A DNA stretch of 64,000 bases. Origin: JAACFF01 sp963807975 (GTDB lineage Bacteria > Chloroflexota > Anaerolineae > Promineifilales > Promineifilaceae). Every line of letters starts with the position of its first letter. Within the stretch, counting starts at the first letter, position 1. The notes under the pieces are model-generated. The model was not told the DNA's origin, did no database searches, and saw only the letters and a list, made by a program, of their open reading frames with translations. This document shows positions 7,585-15,775 of the stretch, one piece after another. The DNA lies in NCBI GenBank assembly GCA_963807975.1, contig CAWEDV010000005.1:124001-188000 (forward strand), read 5' to 3'. Made by a program: the position numbers and the translations under genes.

Positions 7585-9489
7585 TCAATCTGCTAATGTA
7601 GAAAGGTCCCCTTCATCGTGGCCCATAACCCGTGCTTTCAAAATTCGGCGCATAATCTTGCCTGAACGCGTTTTGGGCAGGTTCTCGACAAATTCGACCG
7701 TGGCTGGCTTGGCTATCGGTCCCATCTCATGACCGACATGATCACGAAGTTCCATTGCCAGTTGTTCGCTAGGCTCATACCCTTGTCTTAAAATACAGAA
7801 TGCTTTGATGATGTTGCCCCGCAGTTCATCTGGAACCCCGATACACGCCGCCTCTGCAACCGCCTTGTGACTGACCAGGGCGCTTTCCACTTCGGCTGTG
7901 CCCAATCTGTAACCAGACACTTTTATGACATCATCTATCCGGCCGATAATCCAAATATAGCCGTCTTCATCTTTTCGAGCGCTGTCACCAGGCAAATACC
8001 AGCCTTGTTCCTCAAACCTGCTCCAATACTGCTGTACATACCGATCAGGATCCCCAAAAATAGTGCGCAGCATAGCCGGCCAAGGCGACTTAATAACCAA
8101 ATACCCTTCCTCGTTTGCTGCCACAGGGTTCCCGTCCTCGTCAACGACATCAACATCAACACCTGGAAAACCCTTTGTGCCTGATCCGGGCTTCAAGGGC
8201 ATGGAAGGCATGGACGTAATCATAAAGTTGCCCGTCTCAGTTTGCCACCAGGTATCCATAATTGGGCATCGTTCTCGGCCAATGACACGGTGGTACCATT
8301 TCCAAGCCTCCGGGTTAATCGGTTCGCCAACCGACCCCAGTAGGCGCAGACTGGAAAGATCGTGTCGGTTTGGCCAACTCTGGCCAAAGCGCATAAGCCC
8401 TCGAATCGCCGTCGGGGCTGTATAGAGGATCGTTACCCCATATTTGGCGACCATAGACCACCAACGGTCCGGATAAGGATGGGTTGGAGCTCCCTCGTAC
8501 ATAAAGCTCGTCGCACCCAAAATCAGCGGTGCATAGACAATATAGCTGTGCCCCGTTATCCATCCAGGATCAGCCGCACACCACCAGACATCTTCAGGCT
8601 TGATGTCAAATACCCATTTCAACGTCGTCGATGTGCCAACCATGTAGCCACCATGCGTATGCATGATCGCCTTCGGCTTTCCCGTCGTCCCTGACGTATA
8701 AAGGATAAACAACGGATCCTCAGCATCCATGACCTCAGTCGGCGCATGTGGATCAGCGATAGGCAGGGCCATTAAATCATGATACCAATGATCCCGATCC
8801 GGAATCATCTCCACTTCCTGTCCGGTTCGCTTGACGCAGACAACGCTTTGCAGCGTGCCGGCGCGTGCTGCGGCTTCGTTGGCGATCTCCTTGAGTGGAA
8901 CGATATTACCCCTCAACCACGCACCATCACAAGTCACCAGCACTTTCGATTCGCTATCATTAATCCGGTCCAGCAGTGCCTCCGTTGAGAATCCCCCATA
9001 AACCACCGAATGCATCGCTCCAATTTTGGCGCAAGCCAGCATGGCCACCATCAGCTCTGGTATCCGGCCCATGTATATAGTAACCCTGTCCCCCTTCATT
9101 ACGCCCAGGGCGCGTAGCACACTGGCAAACTTGCTGACCTCGTAATTCAATTGCTGGTAAGTGTAAACGCGTGAGTCGCCAGGTTCACCTTCAAAAATCA
9201 GCGCAGCCTTGTTCCTGACCGCCGAGCGCATATGCCGGTCCAACGCATTGTGGATGATATTTACCTTGGCCCCATCAAACCATTTATAAAATGGCGCATT
9301 ATGATCATCCAGAACCGTCTCCCACGGCTGGTACCATTCATAGTTTTCAGCTGCTATCTTGCCCCAGAATCCAGGCAAATCAGCCATAGCCTCGGCATTC
9401 ACCTTCTCATAATCCGGAATATGAGCGTGCTCAATCACCTCCGGTGCAGGATAATAAACTTCACCCGACAGTTTTTTCTCATTGGTCAT
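7585..9489 (-). CDS. acsA: Acetyl-CoA synthetase (AMP-forming)
   Basis: A 634-residue enzyme that activates acetate with ATP and CoA to acetyl-CoA, AMP and PPi in the cytosol. Signatures of the adenylate-forming family are all present: YTSGTTGKPKAIMHTHGG (phosphate loop), WWCAADPGWITGHSY and DTWWQTETG typical of acetyl-CoA synthetases, YLPGDSARKDEDGYIW, and PKTRSGKIMRR with the catalytic Lys at about residue 611, which is the usual site of inhibition by acetylation. The start has AAGGAGG six bases before ATG 9489. PPi made here can be used by the pyrophosphatases encoded nearby. A stable hairpin lies in the 5' leader. Length and motifs are normal. Confidence 0.97.
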   Translation of the reverse strand: MTNEKKLSGEVYYPAPEVIEHAHIPDYEKVNAEAMADLPGFWGKIAAENYEWYQPWETVLDDHNAPFYKWFDGAKVNIIHNALDRHMRSAVRNKAALIFEGEPGDSRVYTYQQLNYEVSKFASVLRALGVMKGDRVTIYMGRIPELMVAMLACAKIGAMHSVVYGGFSTEALLDRINDSESKVLVTCDGAWLRGNIVPLKEIANEAAARAGTLQSVVCVKRTGQEVEMIPDRDHWYHDLMALPIADPHAPTEVMDAEDPLFILYTSGTTGKPKAIMHTHGGYMVGTSTTLKWVFDIKPEDVWWCAADPGWITGHSYIVYAPLILGATSFMYEGAPTHPYPDRWWSMVAKYGVTILYTAPTAIRGLMRFGQSWPNRHDLSSLRLLGSVGEPINPEAWKWYHRVIGRERCPIMDTWWQTETGNFMITSMPSMPLKPGSGTKGFPGVDVDVVDEDGNPVAANEEGYLVIKSPWPAMLRTIFGDPDRYVQQYWSRFEEQGWYLPGDSARKDEDGYIWIIGRIDDVIKVSGYRLGTAEVESALVSHKAVAEAACIGVPDELRGNIIKAFCILRQGYEPSEQLAMELRDHVGHEMGPIAKPATVEFVENLPKTRSGKIMRRILKARVMGHDEGDLSTLAD

Positions 9490-9537
9490 GATGGGCCTCC
9501 TTAATGATCGCTGGTATGTTTAGATTCTTTGATTGAT

Positions 9538-9565
9538 GAAGCCTGGGGACCTACCAGGCGGCTTC
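9538..9565 (-). other. Leader hairpin upstream of acsA
   Basis: On the minus strand GAAG-CCG-CCTGG pairs with CCAGGCTTC (three-base bulge) around TAGGTCC, about 49 bases before the acsA start. A further CCAGG just upstream (9568-9572) could pair with the same CCTGG, giving two competing folds. There is no T-run, so it is not a plain terminator. No riboswitch class was recognised. Confidence 0.35.
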
Positions 9566-9618
9566 AGTCCTGGTTTCTTGACAAGTATACAAATAATCAT
9601 CCAAATCGAAAAACAGTA

Positions 9619-9647
9619 TTGCATATCTCCATCTCATATAGTATTAT
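9619..9647 (+). promoter_or_regulatory. Possible promoter for the DUF5684-like gene
   Basis: TTGCAT and TATTAT are separated by 17 bases, 52 bases before the start codon at 9699. The -35 is poor. The segment is AT-rich and also contains TATAAT on the other strand, which could serve acsA. Confidence 0.35.
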
Positions 9648-9698
9648 ACAAGCCTTGAAATTTCTGAGACATTTTTTAATAGACACGGGAGGTCATTA

Positions 9699-10121
9699 AT
9701 GTTTTCAGCTTTAGTCCTAGCAACCACACTCTTGCAAAATGATGATGGTGGCATCGTAGGCGCGCTATTTGGCGGTATTTACTGTTTATGTTGGGGAGCT
9801 TTCGCCATTCTAGTAGTCGCTGGCTTGTGGAAGGTCTTCACCAAGGCCGGTCAGCCTGGCTGGGCTGCAATCATCCCTATTTACAATATCTATATTATGA
9901 CCCAGATCATCGGACGCCCATGGTGGTGGCTGTTGCTGCTGTTCGTCCCCATTGTAAATATAGTGGTGTCTATTATCATGGCCATCGATTTGGCCCAATC
10001 ATTCGGCAAAGACGCCGCATACGGAGTTCTGCTTCTATGGCTCTTTAGCATCATTGGCTACCTAATCCTTGGCTTTGGCGACGCCCAATATGTAGGTCCT
10101 GCAGCTGCACAGAAGTCCTAG
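9699..10121 (+). CDS. DUF5684-like small integral membrane protein
   Basis: A 140-residue protein with about four membrane segments (roughly residues 20-45, 52-66, 75-100 and 105-125). The pattern LWKVFTKAGQPGWAAIIPIY followed by RPWWWLLLLFVPIVNIV is typical of the DUF5684 / signal-peptidase-I-like membrane proteins, whose function is unknown. No Ser-Lys catalytic pair of a true signal peptidase is visible. GGGAGG before ATG 9699 supports the start. The gene has its own strong terminator and is probably transcribed alone. Confidence 0.85.
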   Translation: MFSALVLATTLLQNDDGGIVGALFGGIYCLCWGAFAILVVAGLWKVFTKAGQPGWAAIIPIYNIYIMTQIIGRPWWWLLLLFVPIVNIVVSIIMAIDLAQSFGKDAAYGVLLLWLFSIIGYLILGFGDAQYVGPAAAQKS

Positions 10122-10170
10122 CCCAACTGAATAGATAAAAAGGATGGAACATGATTATGTTCCTCCCCAA

Positions 10171-10207
10171 AAGTCTGCCGCGAAATCATTCGTGGCAGAC
10201 TTTTTTT
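10171..10207 (+). terminator. Strong intrinsic terminator
   Basis: AAGTCTGCC pairs with GGCAGACTT, extended by an inner CGAA/TTCG pairing, and is followed by seven T in total. It ends the gene at 10121. A separate perfect small hairpin GGAACAT-N4-ATGTTCC lies just before it at 10146-10163. Confidence 0.92.
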
Positions 10208-10321
10208 ATTTGATATACATTTGTCATGTTCACTATTGTTATCAACCGGATGTACAAGTCCTATTGTCAATTGATCCATCGAGCGGAACGATAGTACTGC
10301 CCTATAGGAAGGAGGAAAAGC

Positions 10322-11125
10322 ATGTCTGCAGCTCATAAGATTGCACCCGATCAAAAGGTGAATCTAAGTAAAATTGTTGCCGATGGCAAAGCATATCATG
10401 ACGATCGCAAAAAAGCGGAAAATGAGTTCAAAGAACTGCGCAAGGAGTTCCGTGAACTTCAGGCTCAGTTCTATGCTGAAGGCAAGCGAAAATTGCTAAT
10501 TGTTTTCCAAGCCATGGATGCCGGTGGCAAAGACGGAACCATTCGCGCCGTCACCCAGGGCGTCAATCCTCAGGGAGTGAGGATAACCTCCTTTAAGGCT
10601 CCATCAAAAAAAGAACTGGCTCATGATTTTCTTTGGCGCATACATTCGGCCGTTCCCGCACGCGGCATGATCGGCATATTCAACCGCTCCCACTATGAAG
10701 ACGTACTCATCGTTCGCGTCGACAACCTCGTTCCCGAGTCCGTTTGGCGACCACGTTACGAGCATATCAATAACTTCGAAAATCTTTTGGCCAGTAGCGG
10801 AACCACTATCCTCAAGTTTTACCTCCATATAGACAAGGAAGAGCAGCGCGAACGCTTCCAAGAACGAATCAATATTCCGGAAAAGAACTGGAAATTCTCC
10901 TTTGGCGACCTGGAGAAACGGAAGCAATGGGATGATTATATGGTCGCCTATGAAGAGATGCTGGAGCACACCTCAAAAGCCGAGGCCCCATGGTATGTCA
11001 TTCCTGCCAATCAGAACTGGTATCGCAACCTGGCCATCGAACGCGTTATCGTACATACCTTACATGATTTAAATCCTCAATACCCACCCCCGGAAGGAGA
11101 CGTGAGCGGCGTTATTGTCGACTAG
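10322..11125 (+). CDS. ppk2: Polyphosphate kinase 2 family protein
   Basis: A 267-residue single-domain PPK2 enzyme that transfers phosphate between polyphosphate and nucleotides. The Walker A motif is AMDAGGKDGTI (residues 64-74), the lid-side motif is RGMIGIFNRSHYEDVLIVRV with Walker B at about 117-128, and the conserved basic region is RYEHINNFENLL. The C-terminal NQNWYRNLAIERVI and the short length match PPK2 enzymes that phosphorylate AMP and/or ADP with polyphosphate; I cannot assign the exact class by eye. A very strong Shine-Dalgarno (AAGGAGGAA) precedes ATG 10322. Together with pyrophosphatases and a phosphate transporter it belongs to the phosphate and energy theme of the window. 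It ends at an intrinsic terminator. Confidence 0.95.
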   Translation: MSAAHKIAPDQKVNLSKIVADGKAYHDDRKKAENEFKELRKEFRELQAQFYAEGKRKLLIVFQAMDAGGKDGTIRAVTQGVNPQGVRITSFKAPSKKELAHDFLWRIHSAVPARGMIGIFNRSHYEDVLIVRVDNLVPESVWRPRYEHINNFENLLASSGTTILKFYLHIDKEEQRERFQERINIPEKNWKFSFGDLEKRKQWDDYMVAYEEMLEHTSKAEAPWYVIPANQNWYRNLAIERVIVHTLHDLNPQYPPPEGDVSGVIVD

Positions 11126-11144
11126 CTCCTAAATCCAATCCGTC

Positions 11145-11179
11145 AACGGGAAGAGTGCCACGGTACGCTTCCCGTTTTT
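11145..11179 (+). terminator. Intrinsic terminator after ppk2
   Basis: A perfect nine-base-pair stem AACGGGAAG / CTTCCCGTT, 14-base loop, with five T including the end of the stem. It lies 19 bases past the stop codon. Confidence 0.88.
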
Positions 11180-11285
11180 CTTACCCACTTTAACTCTGCC
11201 TTCATAGCAGTACTATGTACTTTATGTTATGCTATTTTCAATTGCCTGTTGTTGACCTGACTTCAGCATTTATTAATATTGTGTG

Positions 11286-12857
11286 ATGGAATTTCTACTA
11301 CAGATCATTCAGCTTCTTAGCGAACCTCCTGGTAATATCATTTACCACCTCGTAACGCTTTTGGCCTTGCAGGTTGTATTTGCCTTATCGTATTCTCGCT
11401 GGAGAATCGACCTCGATGACACCATCGCTCGACGTCTGATGTGGGCTTCGGCAGCCATTTTCCTTAGCCGGTTTCTTTTGCTGATTGCCGGTCTGATCTA
11501 TGCACAAGACCCAATTGCCGCAGCCACGGCACTCCCGCCATTGGAACAAGCCGTCTATGCCGCCACAGCCGCATTTCTCGTCTGGTCCCTGGTCCCTCGC
11601 CAATCACGCAGATCACGTCTTTGGGACATTCTCCTCACTGCAATCTTAGTTCTCATTGGCGTCTTTTATCTTTTTTCCGTCCAGAATTGGAACACGCTTC
11701 TAGAAGCCGGCCTAAATTATTACAGTGGAACCACACAAGCAGTCATTTGGGCTGTGCTTCAAATCACCATTCTTATCGGCGGCCTGGTTTTCCTGCTGCT
11801 AAATTCAAAAAGAAGAGAACCACTTCCCATCATCATTCTTGGCATACTGCTGGTGGCTACTATCATCCACTTGTGGAACTACGCCGAATTGATCCCGACT
11901 GATACAAACGTCCCTTACTGGACGCGTTTAGGGTACCTGATAGTATTCCCACTTTGGGCCGTCTACGCCTACGAACATTATCTAACCCCCTTATTGGCAA
12001 GCCAATCATTGTACCAGGCTTCCGTGCACAGATTCGGTTCAGGACTGGATGAGGCGGCCGAAGTAATAGCCACTAGGCAGCGCGAAAGACGAATATCGAA
12101 AAGCTTGGCAATGTCTACACATTTGCTTGACGCAGCATTTGCTTCCATAGGAACAATCGATCAACGCAGTTCGAGTCGCATCAACTTCACAAGCAGCTTG
12201 CCAGAAGAAAACTCTACATCTGTCAAACAATGGGCCCTAGACCTTGCTAAACATCCGACATTGAATGCCGCATTCATCCAAGGCCAAACCATAGAATTGC
12301 TGCCCACTGGCACTGGTGCACGCCAGCTGTATGATTTCTACGCCGCTTTTGACGCTGAGCCACTGGGACCACTGCTGATTCATCCACTGCAGAACAACGG
12401 ATCAAATTTCGGACTAATGGTAATCGCCGCGAGAAAGAAAATAGAGAGTTGGGCTGACGAACATAAGGCGATTATGCCCGGTCTTTCGCGCTATATCGCC
12501 CAAGCAGTTGTCAACAGCGATTTACCCGCTGTCCGCTATGCGCCAGATCCACCGCAGCCCGAACCCAGGCAAGTAGTAGAAACCGTCCCCTCTGCCATTT
12601 TCCTTGACCAGGTGATGCTTAGCAGTCTTCAAGCAGAGAGAGATGAACTGCAATCTGCCTTGGAAGAAGCAGTGTTGAGAAGAAAGCAGTCCGAGGAGAA
12701 GGCGTTGATCATCCAGAAACAAGCCCGCTATTTGGCCGCGGCTCTGAGAGTCGCCCAAGAATCAACCCAGCAATCCGGCGCTAATCAAGACCCGGGTGAT
12801 GCGGCAATCCACAATGAAGTCCGCAGCCGTCAGTCTGATGAGTTCACAGATCCATGA
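11286..12857 (+). CDS. Seven-helix membrane protein with cytosolic sensor-like domain and coiled coil
   Basis: A 523-residue protein. The first ~235 residues contain about seven hydrophobic segments with short basic loops. Residues ~240-420 form a soluble region that looks like a degenerate GAF-type sensor domain. After a Pro-rich stretch (PDPPQPEPRQ), residues ~445-495 form a coiled coil (LQAERDELQSALEEAVLRRK). This is the layout of the input half of a membrane histidine kinase, but no H-box, ATPase, cyclase or other output domain follows. ATG 11286 is taken rather than the GTG one codon earlier; no clear ribosome site is seen. The next gene overlaps its stop by four bases (ATGA) and encodes a membrane-anchored LysM protein, so the two are translationally coupled and may work together at the envelope. 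Function unknown. Confidence 0.75.
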   Translation: MEFLLQIIQLLSEPPGNIIYHLVTLLALQVVFALSYSRWRIDLDDTIARRLMWASAAIFLSRFLLLIAGLIYAQDPIAAATALPPLEQAVYAATAAFLVWSLVPRQSRRSRLWDILLTAILVLIGVFYLFSVQNWNTLLEAGLNYYSGTTQAVIWAVLQITILIGGLVFLLLNSKRREPLPIIILGILLVATIIHLWNYAELIPTDTNVPYWTRLGYLIVFPLWAVYAYEHYLTPLLASQSLYQASVHRFGSGLDEAAEVIATRQRERRISKSLAMSTHLLDAAFASIGTIDQRSSSRINFTSSLPEENSTSVKQWALDLAKHPTLNAAFIQGQTIELLPTGTGARQLYDFYAAFDAEPLGPLLIHPLQNNGSNFGLMVIAARKKIESWADEHKAIMPGLSRYIAQAVVNSDLPAVRYAPDPPQPEPRQVVETVPSAIFLDQVMLSSLQAERDELQSALEEAVLRRKQSEEKALIIQKQARYLAAALRVAQESTQQSGANQDPGDAAIHNEVRSRQSDEFTDP

Positions 12858-13354
12858 GCCAAGATCCAGACCCGATAACTTCATGGAAAACTCTGCTTCT
12901 ACTAGTTCTAGCTGTCGTAGCGGTTGTGATCATCGCACTTCTTCTATCCCAAGTAGACACCTATCAGCGCCGCTCATCTGTTCCGGCAAATGTTCCGGCT
13001 ATTGTGGATCTGGAATCAACAGTAGCCGCCGGTGAATTGGCAACAATCTATCTGCCCAGAGAAATTAGCCCAACCCCTACAAATGTGGCTCCCCCCACTG
13101 GAGTACCGCCTGCTGACCAACAACCTTTAAGCACACCCACAGGAGGGACCACGGCAGGTTGCGATGCTCCCTCTGGTTGGAAACCATACACGGTTGGGCC
13201 AGGCGACACTCTGCCAAAGTTGGCCCGCACACACGGAACCACCGTTTATCACATAATCAGAGCCAACTGCCTAGATTATGTGCAATTGCTGGTAGGAACC
13301 GAAATCCTCCTGCCCGGTCTCCCACGAAAGATTAATCAGCACGGAACAAACTAA
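12854..13354 (+). CDS. Membrane-anchored LysM-domain protein
   Basis: A 166-residue protein with a short cytosolic start, one transmembrane helix (residues ~12-33, rich in Leu, Val and Ala), a Pro/Thr/Gly-rich extracellular linker (residues ~70-105) and a C-terminal LysM domain (YTVGPGDTLPKLARTHGTT ... LVGTEILLPG). LysM domains bind peptidoglycan or related glycans, so the protein should tether the membrane to the wall or to surface polysaccharide. Two Cys within and before the domain could form a disulfide. The start overlaps the stop of the preceding membrane-sensor-like gene by ATGA, indicating an operon. Nothing else points to an enzymatic function. Confidence 0.85.
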   Translation: MSQDPDPITSWKTLLLLVLAVVAVVIIALLLSQVDTYQRRSSVPANVPAIVDLESTVAAGELATIYLPREISPTPTNVAPPTGVPPADQQPLSTPTGGTTAGCDAPSGWKPYTVGPGDTLPKLARTHGTTVYHIIRANCLDYVQLLVGTEILLPGLPRKINQHGTN

Positions 13355-13540
13355 GATCAACTGCCCCCAGCCAGACCAAAAAGTCACCCGCAGCAAGCCG
13401 GCTGTCACAATCTAAGAACCGCAATCAACACTTAATAAAACACTAAACACGACTCGTTCACATTCCCACATTTCCTGATCAGCGAAGGTTTTTCGCTTAA
13501 TTAGCAACGTCTGAGCATAGAGTTCAACAGCCCTTGCAAC

Positions 13541-13568
13541 TTGGATATCACCCTGGCTGTGCTATAAT
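13541..13568 (+). promoter_or_regulatory. Promoter of the rfbH gene
   Basis: TTGGAT and TATAAT are 16 bases apart, and TGC directly before the -10 gives an extended -10. The start of transcription should be near 13575, about 56 bases before the rfbH start codon. No terminator was recognised between 13354 and here. Confidence 0.65.
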
Positions 13569-13630
13569 TCCGCTTTGGTTTAGGGCACCTGTACTATGGT
13601 GGCGATTAGGTAAATTTGTAGAGTTTCATC

Positions 13631-14947
13631 ATGGATAAGCGTGAAGAACTGCGCCAGTCGATTCTGGCGCAGGTTGCTGAATACTATAAAGAGTCACACG
13701 CGGAAAAGCCTTTTGTACCGGGCCAGTCAACGGTTCATTATGCCGGGCGTGTCTTCGACGCAAGCGAAATGCAAAACATGGTTGATGCGGTCCTTGATTT
13801 TTGGTTGACCGCTGGCCCGTATGCCGAAAAATTCGAACAAGCCCTCGGCCGTTTTCTACATGTTCGGGAGGTTGTTCCCGTCAATTCGGGATCGTCGGCC
13901 AATCTTGTCGCCCTAACAACCCTTTGCTCCCATAAGCTGCCTGACGGGTTGCGTCCAGGCGATGAAGTCATAGTACCAGCAGCAAGCTTCCCCACCACCG
14001 TCAACCCTATCATCCAAAACAACCTGGTTCCTGTCTTTATTGATAGCTGCCTCGGTAATTACAATCTTGACGCCAATCAGCTAGAAGATGCGCTGTCGCC
14101 CCGAACCAGAGCATTGTGCTTTGCCCATACACTCGGCAATCCCGCCGATATGGATATTGTGATGCGCTTCACCAAAGAGCATGATCTATATCTAGTTGAA
14201 GACACCTGTGATGCTCTGGGTTCAACCTGGGATGGCAAACTAGTCGGAACTTTCGGACACATGGGCACCCTAAGCTTCTATCCTGCGCACCATATTACTC
14301 TGGGTGAAGGGGGAGCTGTATTCACGGACCAACCGCGACTTGCTAAGATCGCGCGTGCCGTTCGTGATTGGGGCCGCGATTGCTGGTGTGGATATGACAA
14401 TCCAGTCAATGGTAAGTGTGGTATCCGCTTTGAAAGGGAAGTGCCCGGTATTCCCGGCTATTACGATCACCGCTACTATTATTCCGAGATCGGCTACAAC
14501 CTAAAACTAACCGACCCCCAGGCTGCTATGGGCTTAGCCCAGATGGAAAAACTGTCTGGATTTATCGAAAGCCGAAAACGCAATTTTTCCCATATCTACC
14601 AGCAGTTGCGGAGATTTGAGGAATTTCTTATTCTGCCAACATGGCACGAAAAGGCAGATCCTTCCTGGTTCGCTTTCCCGATATTTGTGAAAGAGAGCGC
14701 CCCATTTATGCGTCACGAATTGACCAAGTTTTTGGAACTCAACAAGGTGCAGACAAGGCTGCTTTTCGCCGGTAATGTTTTACGCCAGCCTGCCTACGAG
14801 CATATTGACTATCGAGTCGTTGGTGAATTGCCCATTTCCGATCAGATCATGCGCGGCACATTTTTTGTAGGACTCTATCCTGGTATGGATCAGCCTCGCC
14901 TAGATTACATGATCGAGCAATTCGAAAGGTTTTTCAATAAACTATAA
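13631..14947 (+). CDS. rfbH: RfbH-type [2Fe-2S] PMP-dependent dehydrase (CDP-4-keto-6-deoxyglucose 3-dehydrase family)
   Basis: A 438-residue member of the DegT/DnrJ/EryC1 aminotransferase fold. The PLP lysine is replaced by His (YPAHHITLGEGG, His220), as in the E1 enzyme of 3,6-dideoxyhexose synthesis, which removes the C3 hydroxyl of CDP-4-keto-6-deoxyglucose. Cysteines for the [2Fe-2S] cluster are at 193, 251, 253 and 263; the C-X57-C-X-C part matches E1 exactly and the last spacing is two residues longer. A dehydrase is therefore much more likely than an ordinary aminotransferase. It is coupled by a one-base overlap (TAATG) to a glycosyltransferase, suggesting deoxysugar use in a surface glycan. 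The partner genes for CDP-glucose supply are not in this window. Confidence 0.9.
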   Translation: MDKREELRQSILAQVAEYYKESHAEKPFVPGQSTVHYAGRVFDASEMQNMVDAVLDFWLTAGPYAEKFEQALGRFLHVREVVPVNSGSSANLVALTTLCSHKLPDGLRPGDEVIVPAASFPTTVNPIIQNNLVPVFIDSCLGNYNLDANQLEDALSPRTRALCFAHTLGNPADMDIVMRFTKEHDLYLVEDTCDALGSTWDGKLVGTFGHMGTLSFYPAHHITLGEGGAVFTDQPRLAKIARAVRDWGRDCWCGYDNPVNGKCGIRFEREVPGIPGYYDHRYYYSEIGYNLKLTDPQAAMGLAQMEKLSGFIESRKRNFSHIYQQLRRFEEFLILPTWHEKADPSWFAFPIFVKESAPFMRHELTKFLELNKVQTRLLFAGNVLRQPAYEHIDYRVVGELPISDQIMRGTFFVGLYPGMDQPRLDYMIEQFERFFNKL

Positions 14948-15702
14948 TGCGTACGTTATCTGTCATCATTTGCTGTTACAACGAACGAACAACCATCGCT
15001 GGAGTAATCCATCGCACCAAGAATGTCGATTTAGGACCTAATTGGAACCGCGAAATTCTGGTCATCGATAACTTTTCAACAGATGGAACAAAGGAAATAC
15101 TGCAGCAGATAGACGATCCGGAAATCAAGACCTTTTTCCACAAACAAAATATGGGCAAAGGCATGTCCATCCGTACCGGTATCACCAACATGATTGGCGA
15201 TTACATGATCATTCAAGATGCCGACAATGAATATGATCCTGCCGAACATGTGCTTTTTTGTCAGAAGGCAGATGAAACGGATGCGTCGGCGATATTTGGA
15301 TCCCGCGTCATGGGTGGAAATGTGCAGTACGAATACGCTCACGCCTATTTAGGTGTACGTTTCTTGACCGCCGTCACCAATATCCTTTTCGGTGGTCATC
15401 TAACAGATGTGGCCACAGCCACGAAAATGGTTCGAGCCGATGTTGTCCAGAAGCTGAATCTAACCACAACGGATTTCAATCTAGACTTTGAACTACCGGA
15501 TAAGATTCTTCTGTCTGGTCATGAGATAATCGAGATCCCCATCAGCTACGATCCCCGAACCTATGCCGAAGGGAAGAAAATTACCAGTCGTGATGGTTTA
15601 CGGGCCCTCTTGACAATGATAAAAGATCGACTGGGTTGTACCCCTGTCCTAAAAATTAATAGCCATGACGAGAAAATAGGTGCGGAACGGATCGCTGAAT
15701 AA
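14947..15702 (+). CDS. GT2 family glycosyltransferase
   Basis: A 251-residue GT-A fold glycosyltransferase of the dolichyl-phosphate-mannose-synthase-like group. Typical elements are LSVIICCYNERTTIAGVI at the start, IDNFSTDGTKEIL, GKGMSIRTGI, and the metal-binding QDADNEYDP. A late FNLDFELPDKIL corresponds to the conserved acidic acceptor-side motif. It lacks the C-terminal membrane helices of some relatives, so it should be a soluble or peripheral enzyme that transfers a sugar to a lipid carrier or glycan. The start ATG overlaps the rfbH stop codon by one base, so it is translated with rfbH. The sugar donor is unknown; the neighbour suggests a glycan containing a deoxysugar. Confidence 0.88.
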   Translation: MRTLSVIICCYNERTTIAGVIHRTKNVDLGPNWNREILVIDNFSTDGTKEILQQIDDPEIKTFFHKQNMGKGMSIRTGITNMIGDYMIIQDADNEYDPAEHVLFCQKADETDASAIFGSRVMGGNVQYEYAHAYLGVRFLTAVTNILFGGHLTDVATATKMVRADVVQKLNLTTTDFNLDFELPDKILLSGHEIIEIPISYDPRTYAEGKKITSRDGLRALLTMIKDRLGCTPVLKINSHDEKIGAERIAE

Positions 15703-15775
15703 ATCGAAAGGGTAAGCGTAATATTCTCTTGCTAAGATTCCATGGTTTATCAACCCTATATGTCGGGTGTGTCTT

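Noticed and set aside
10146..10163. Perfect repeat GGAACAT-N4-ATGTTCC as a LexA operator
   Set aside because: It reads GAAC-N8-GTTC, not the GAAC-N4-GTTC of LexA boxes, and it lies after a gene directly before a terminator, so a transcript hairpin is more likely.
10214..10227. Possible DosR-like site TATACATTTGTCAT upstream of the polyphosphate kinase gene
   Set aside because: Three mismatches to RTGACNNNTGTCAY and no convincing promoter at the right distance, so I did not include it in the regulon.
13631..14947. Ordinary sugar aminotransferase of the DegT family
   Set aside because: The PLP-binding Lys is His and the iron-sulfur cysteines of RfbH are present.
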